Assembly: GCA_964549475.1 (NCBI GenBank)
Contig: CAZJXH010000066.1
Coordinates: 1 to 15,941, forward strand
Reading direction: 5' to 3'
DNA: 15,941 nt
Source of the DNA: JBBQKF01 sp964549475
GTDB lineage: Bacteria > Bacillota > Clostridia > Saccharofermentanales > UBA5734
Below, one piece after another: positions 13,612 through 15,941 of this stretch. Under the pieces are notes generated by a model, which saw only the letters and a program-made list of their open reading frames with translations, was not told the DNA's origin and searched no databases. Both the position numbers and the translations under genes were made by a program. Positions within the stretch are counted from its first letter, which is position 1. Every line of letters starts with the position of its first letter.

Positions 13612-13679
13612 ATTGTGTAAAATCATTAGCCGACGGACGATTTATCTGTAAAAGATTTATAATGAAAGGACGTGATAGG

Positions 13680-13739
13680 ATGAGGCATACAGATTTTGCC
13701 GGAATTGATTTTACCCGTTTTTTAAATGAGATTCAGTAA
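13680..13739 (+). CDS. Small ORF between the leader terminator and AspRS
   Basis: 19 codons, MRHTDFAGIDFTRFLNEIQ, ending at TAA 20 bases before the AspRS ATG. AAAGGA at 13665-13670 lies nine bases before the ATG. An in-frame ATG at 13662 would add six residues but would destroy that ribosome site. It does not resemble a protein I know. It may be translated and couple to AspRS initiation, or be chance; the good spacing of its ribosome site is the main support. Confidence 0.35.
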   Translation: MRHTDFAGIDFTRFLNEIQ

Positions 13740-13759
13740 AAAACAGGAGGATATTTGTA

Positions 13760-15082
13760 ATGAAAATAAACGGGGAAATAAACACTGCCCATACCGAGGC
13801 GGAGAACCTTGGCAAAACAATAGGAAATACCATTCAGATCCACGGAGTCGTATATAAAATCCGATTGATGAAAAACTTTGCGTTTGTCATACTGAGAACC
13901 AAGCGAAATCTTGTCCAATGCGTTTACACAGAAACATACGCGGGTTTTCAAATAGAGGAGTTGAAAGAAAACATGTGTGTTATCCTAACCGGCGATGTGA
14001 TTGCTGACGAGCGCAGCCGCACTGGATACGAGGTCAGAATCAAAAGTTTTGAAGGGCTTTCTGCTGCGGCCGAAGAACCCCCCATCGTAATAAACGGAAA
14101 GGAAGTTATGGCATCTTTGGATAAACTGCTGGACTTTCGTCCGATCACACTCAGAAACGAAAAAGAGCGGGCGATTTTTAAAATTCAGGAGGGAATCTGT
14201 AGAGGTTTTCGGGATTTCCTTATTAGAAATCAGTTCACCGAGATTCATACACCGAAAATCGTATTCGCAGGCGCAGAAGGCGGGGCGAATATCTTTGATC
14301 TGAACTATTTTGGCCGCAAGGCTTTTCTGGCGCAAAGCCCGCAATTCTACAAGCAGGCGATGACAGGGGTTTTCGAGCGTGTTTTCGAAATCGCGCCGGT
14401 CTACAGAGCGGAAAACCATGATACGTCAAGGCATATCAACGAATACATCAGTGTCGATCTGGAAATGGGATTTATCGAAAACTTTATCGACATTATGCAG
14501 ATTGAAACGAGGATGATCAGGGAAACGCTTGAATTTTTGAAAATGGAATATTGCGACGAGCTTTCTTTATTGAATGCAATAGTTCCGGATGTCCGGGAAA
14601 TTCCCGCTTTGAAATTCATGGATGCCAAGGAGATGATTTCAAAAAAATATGATCGTACGATCAACGACTTTGAAGATTTCGAACCGGAAGAAGAAAAGCT
14701 GATATGTGATTTAATCAAAGAAGAGACCGGAAGCGATTTCGTTTTCATCACCCATTACAAATCTTCGAAACGCCCGTTCTATGCCCAGGACGATGCAGAG
14801 GACCCGGAATACACCAACAGCTTCGACCTGCTGTTTCGAGGCCTTGAGGTGACGACCGGAGGACAGCGTATTCACGATTATTACGAGCAGGTGGAAAAAA
14901 TGAAGAGGCGCAGAATGAATGTGGAACGTTTTACCAGCTACCTTATGGCACACAAATGCGGATTGCCGCCCCATGGCGGGCTGGGCCTCGGACTTGAGCG
15001 CTTTACGATGAAGCTTTTGGATTTGCCGAATGTCAGATATGCTGCGATGTTCCCGCGTGATATTAACCGATTAGAACCGTAA
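13760..15082 (+). CDS. Aspartyl-tRNA synthetase, archaeal-type (class IIb)
   Basis: 440 residues, charges tRNA with aspartate. An N-terminal OB-fold anticodon-binding domain covers about 18-115, followed by the class II catalytic core. The hinge segment FRPITLRNEKERAIFKIQ precedes motif 1. Motif 2 appears as ERVFEIAPVYRAENHDTSRHINEY and motif 3 as GLGLERF starting at about residue 409. TTGGQRIHDY is also typical. The length of about 440 and absence of the large bacterial insertion domain place it with archaeal/eukaryotic-type enzymes, not the roughly 590-residue bacterial AspS. Such copies in bacteria are often non-discriminating, also making Asp-tRNA-Asn for GatCAB, but this cannot be decided here. 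AsnRS is the main alternative. AGGAGG at 13745-13750 is nine bases before the ATG. Confidence 0.88.
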   Translation: MKINGEINTAHTEAENLGKTIGNTIQIHGVVYKIRLMKNFAFVILRTKRNLVQCVYTETYAGFQIEELKENMCVILTGDVIADERSRTGYEVRIKSFEGLSAAAEEPPIVINGKEVMASLDKLLDFRPITLRNEKERAIFKIQEGICRGFRDFLIRNQFTEIHTPKIVFAGAEGGANIFDLNYFGRKAFLAQSPQFYKQAMTGVFERVFEIAPVYRAENHDTSRHINEYISVDLEMGFIENFIDIMQIETRMIRETLEFLKMEYCDELSLLNAIVPDVREIPALKFMDAKEMISKKYDRTINDFEDFEPEEEKLICDLIKEETGSDFVFITHYKSSKRPFYAQDDAEDPEYTNSFDLLFRGLEVTTGGQRIHDYYEQVEKMKRRRMNVERFTSYLMAHKCGLPPHGGLGLGLERFTMKLLDLPNVRYAAMFPRDINRLEP

Positions 15083-15087
15083 ATAAA

Positions 15088-15796
15088 CAGGGCAATCGCT
15101 TACGAACTCTCATCTGAAATGTTATGTTCAACATCCAGTACAGTTTGTTTTCAATCGCCTAATGTTCGCATTTGATCCGCAGAAGGTCAGTAGCGGCAAG
15201 GGGAGGAAGACTAAAAAATGGGAAAATGATATTCGAAGGTTTCCGGATTACCCTTTCTTTTCTGCGGCTCTTGATCATTCCACTGTATTTCAATCCCGCT
15301 CAGTCCTTCTTCCATTCATACCAGTCTTTTTATAGTGACAAGTAGTATTCTCGTAACTCGGACCGGTCATGATTCTTTGTACGGTTGACTGCATAGTGCC
15401 CGCACAGCTTCATGGCCTCCTTTCCCTTGTCTTAAATCTCACTGTCCAGATGAATGGCAATATCCTAGTGCTTACTTTTCTTATTGCCTTTCACGGACAA
15501 TGCATTGTCGGCTCCACCATCGATGATTATTTGTGTGTGTGAGTGATCTCCTTTTGCGTGTCTATTGCATTGATTATTATAATGTTTCCCTTAATCTGGA
15601 ATAACTTCAATAACTTCAATAACTCCGAGATTGCTGTGATCTCATTTACTCTTTTCCTGGGTCTTGACCTGGCCCAGTGCCAATTCGAGCTATTACCACA
15701 TAGCTGGTTCTCTTCCCTCGCTGCATTGTACTGATTGTACCCTTCCTTTGCCTACACGACTGTTACTATTTTATTTTGTAGGCGATTGCCCTCTGT
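15088..15796 (-). mobile_element. Decayed ISAs1-family insertion sequence, truncated
   Basis: The inner ends carry a 10-base inverted repeat, GGGCAATCGC at 15090-15099 and GCGATTGCCC near 15782-15791, with CAG-type outer bases on both sides. Between them lies a minus-strand transposase relic. At about 700 bases the element is roughly half the usual length of the family, so internal parts have been lost. No clear target duplication is visible. Its left end begins six bases after the AspRS stop codon. Confidence 0.7.
15113..15740 (-). pseudogene. ISAs1-family transposase pseudogene
   Basis: Read on the minus strand from about 15740, the remnants appear in family order. They are LALGQVKTQEKS, then after a one-base frameshift near 15646 NEITAISELL and IIINAIDTQKEI. 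After a second shift come IIIDGGADNALSVKGNKK, HDRSELREYYLSL, AGLKYSGMIKSRR, and AIENKLYWMLNITFQ near 15113-15160. These match the DDE-transposase pattern of H-repeat/ISAs1 proteins (SNEITAIPELL, IDAMGTQKEI, GADYVLALKGNQ, HWGIENxLHWxLDVTF). Two positions where the family has Trp are stop codons. The start of the protein and the end after the VTF motif are missing. A 9-base tandem duplication at about 15600-15620 inserts three residues. Clearly non-functional. Confidence 0.85.
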
Positions 15797-15853
15797 AGAA
15801 ATCCTTTGTAATTAAAACTGTTGTAAGATATAATCCTGACTTTTACAGTTGAA

Positions 15854-15902
15854 AGATAAAAAAAGAGCCGTAACTCCTTATACAGGAAGGAATTGCGGCT
15901 TT
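15854..15902 (-). terminator. Intrinsic terminator for a minus-strand gene right of the window
   Basis: 15866-15879 pairs with 15887-15900 (one mismatch, one G-U) around a seven-base loop. On the minus strand the hairpin is followed by a run of seven T residues (15864-15858), then a further T-rich stretch. The plus strand has no T-run after the stem. It therefore ends transcription coming from beyond the right edge. Confidence 0.75.
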
Positions 15903-15941
15903 CATAAATGATGAAGAAGTTGTAGTGTAGTAGCTCTATTT

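Larger units (their letters stand above)
13385..13615 (+). promoter_or_regulatory. Transcription-attenuation leader of the AspRS gene
   Basis: The region holds a translated leader ORF (13408-13452) and then several pairings. (a) 13451-13459 with 13483-13491, continued by 13461-13468 with 13475-13482 around the loop GCACCA, a very stable hairpin overlapping the leader stop codon. (b) A competing 8-bp pairing of 13421-13428 with 13480-13487. (c) A 9-bp stem of 13521-13529 with 13551-13559. (d) An antiterminator candidate, 13501-13515 with 13574-13588, with one mismatch and three G-U pairs, that uses the 5' arm of the terminator. Structures (d) and the terminator exclude each other. No T-box consensus AGGGUGGNACCGCG is present. 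All pairings are read from sequence; the regulatory logic is inferred. Confidence 0.65.

Noticed and set aside
13385..13615. T-box riboswitch ahead of the synthetase gene
   Set aside because: The AGGGUGGNACCGCG motif and its partner strand are absent. The ACCGC within the terminator stem is the only similarity.
13417..13626. Minus-strand open frame of 69 codons across the AspRS leader
   Set aside because: No ribosome site, and the plus strand shows a coherent promoter, leader ORF and terminator here.
15543..15734. Plus-strand open frame of 63 codons, hydrophobic
   Set aside because: It is antisense to the ISAs1 transposase remnant, whose family motifs are read on the minus strand.
1..15941. 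CRISPR array, tRNA or rRNA genes, phage genes
   Set aside because: No regularly spaced repeats, no cloverleaf or rRNA-like stretches and no phage structural or integrase genes were seen on either strand.

Overview
The window looks like a chromosomal segment of a low-to-mid G+C Firmicute, probably a member of the Clostridia. The grounds are AGGAGG-type ribosome binding sites, a lipoprotein signal with a Gram-positive style lipobox, a YesM/YesN-type two-component pair, a MalFG-type sugar ABC transporter without its own ATPase gene, and an archaeal-type aspartyl-tRNA synthetase. No species can be named from the sequence.

Layout. (1) 1-563: the last codons of an upstream gene, then about 490 non-coding bases with three hairpins and a promoter. 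(2) 564-9639, all on the plus strand: a transport and regulation locus. Its order is YesN-like response regulator, sugar-binding lipoprotein, UROD-superfamily enzyme, two permeases, YesM-like sensor kinase, and two adjacent amidohydrolase-family proteins. (3) 9791-10804, minus strand: a lone NAD-dependent epimerase/dehydratase-like protein with its own promoter. (4) 10999-13331, plus strand: a small AlkP-superfamily phosphodiesterase, a PNPOx-like flavoprotein and a D-Ala-D-Ala ligase. (5) 13350-15082: a promoter, a leader containing a 14-codon peptide with three consecutive Asp codons, a strong terminator with an alternative antiterminator pairing, a 19-codon small ORF, and an archaeal-type AspRS. 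(6) 15088-15796: a decayed, internally deleted ISAs1-family insertion sequence on the minus strand. It is followed by a terminator for a minus-strand gene lying beyond the right edge.

How the parts work together. The kinase (membrane sensor with an extracellular region) and the AraC-type regulator probably switch on the binding protein and permeases when an external carbohydrate-like solute is present. The UROD-like protein and the amidohydrolase pair would then act on the imported compound. No glycoside hydrolase, sugar kinase or isomerase is present, so the substrate is probably not an ordinary sugar. Hairpins over the binding-protein ribosome binding site and just after that gene suggest that its expression is tuned separately from the permeases.

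The most striking feature is the AspRS leader. A good promoter, a short translated ORF with Asp-Asp-Asp, a stable hairpin overlapping its stop codon, and mutually exclusive terminator and antiterminator pairings together look like leader-peptide attenuation that senses charged tRNA-Asp. Firmicutes usually use a T-box for this job, and no T-box motif is visible here.
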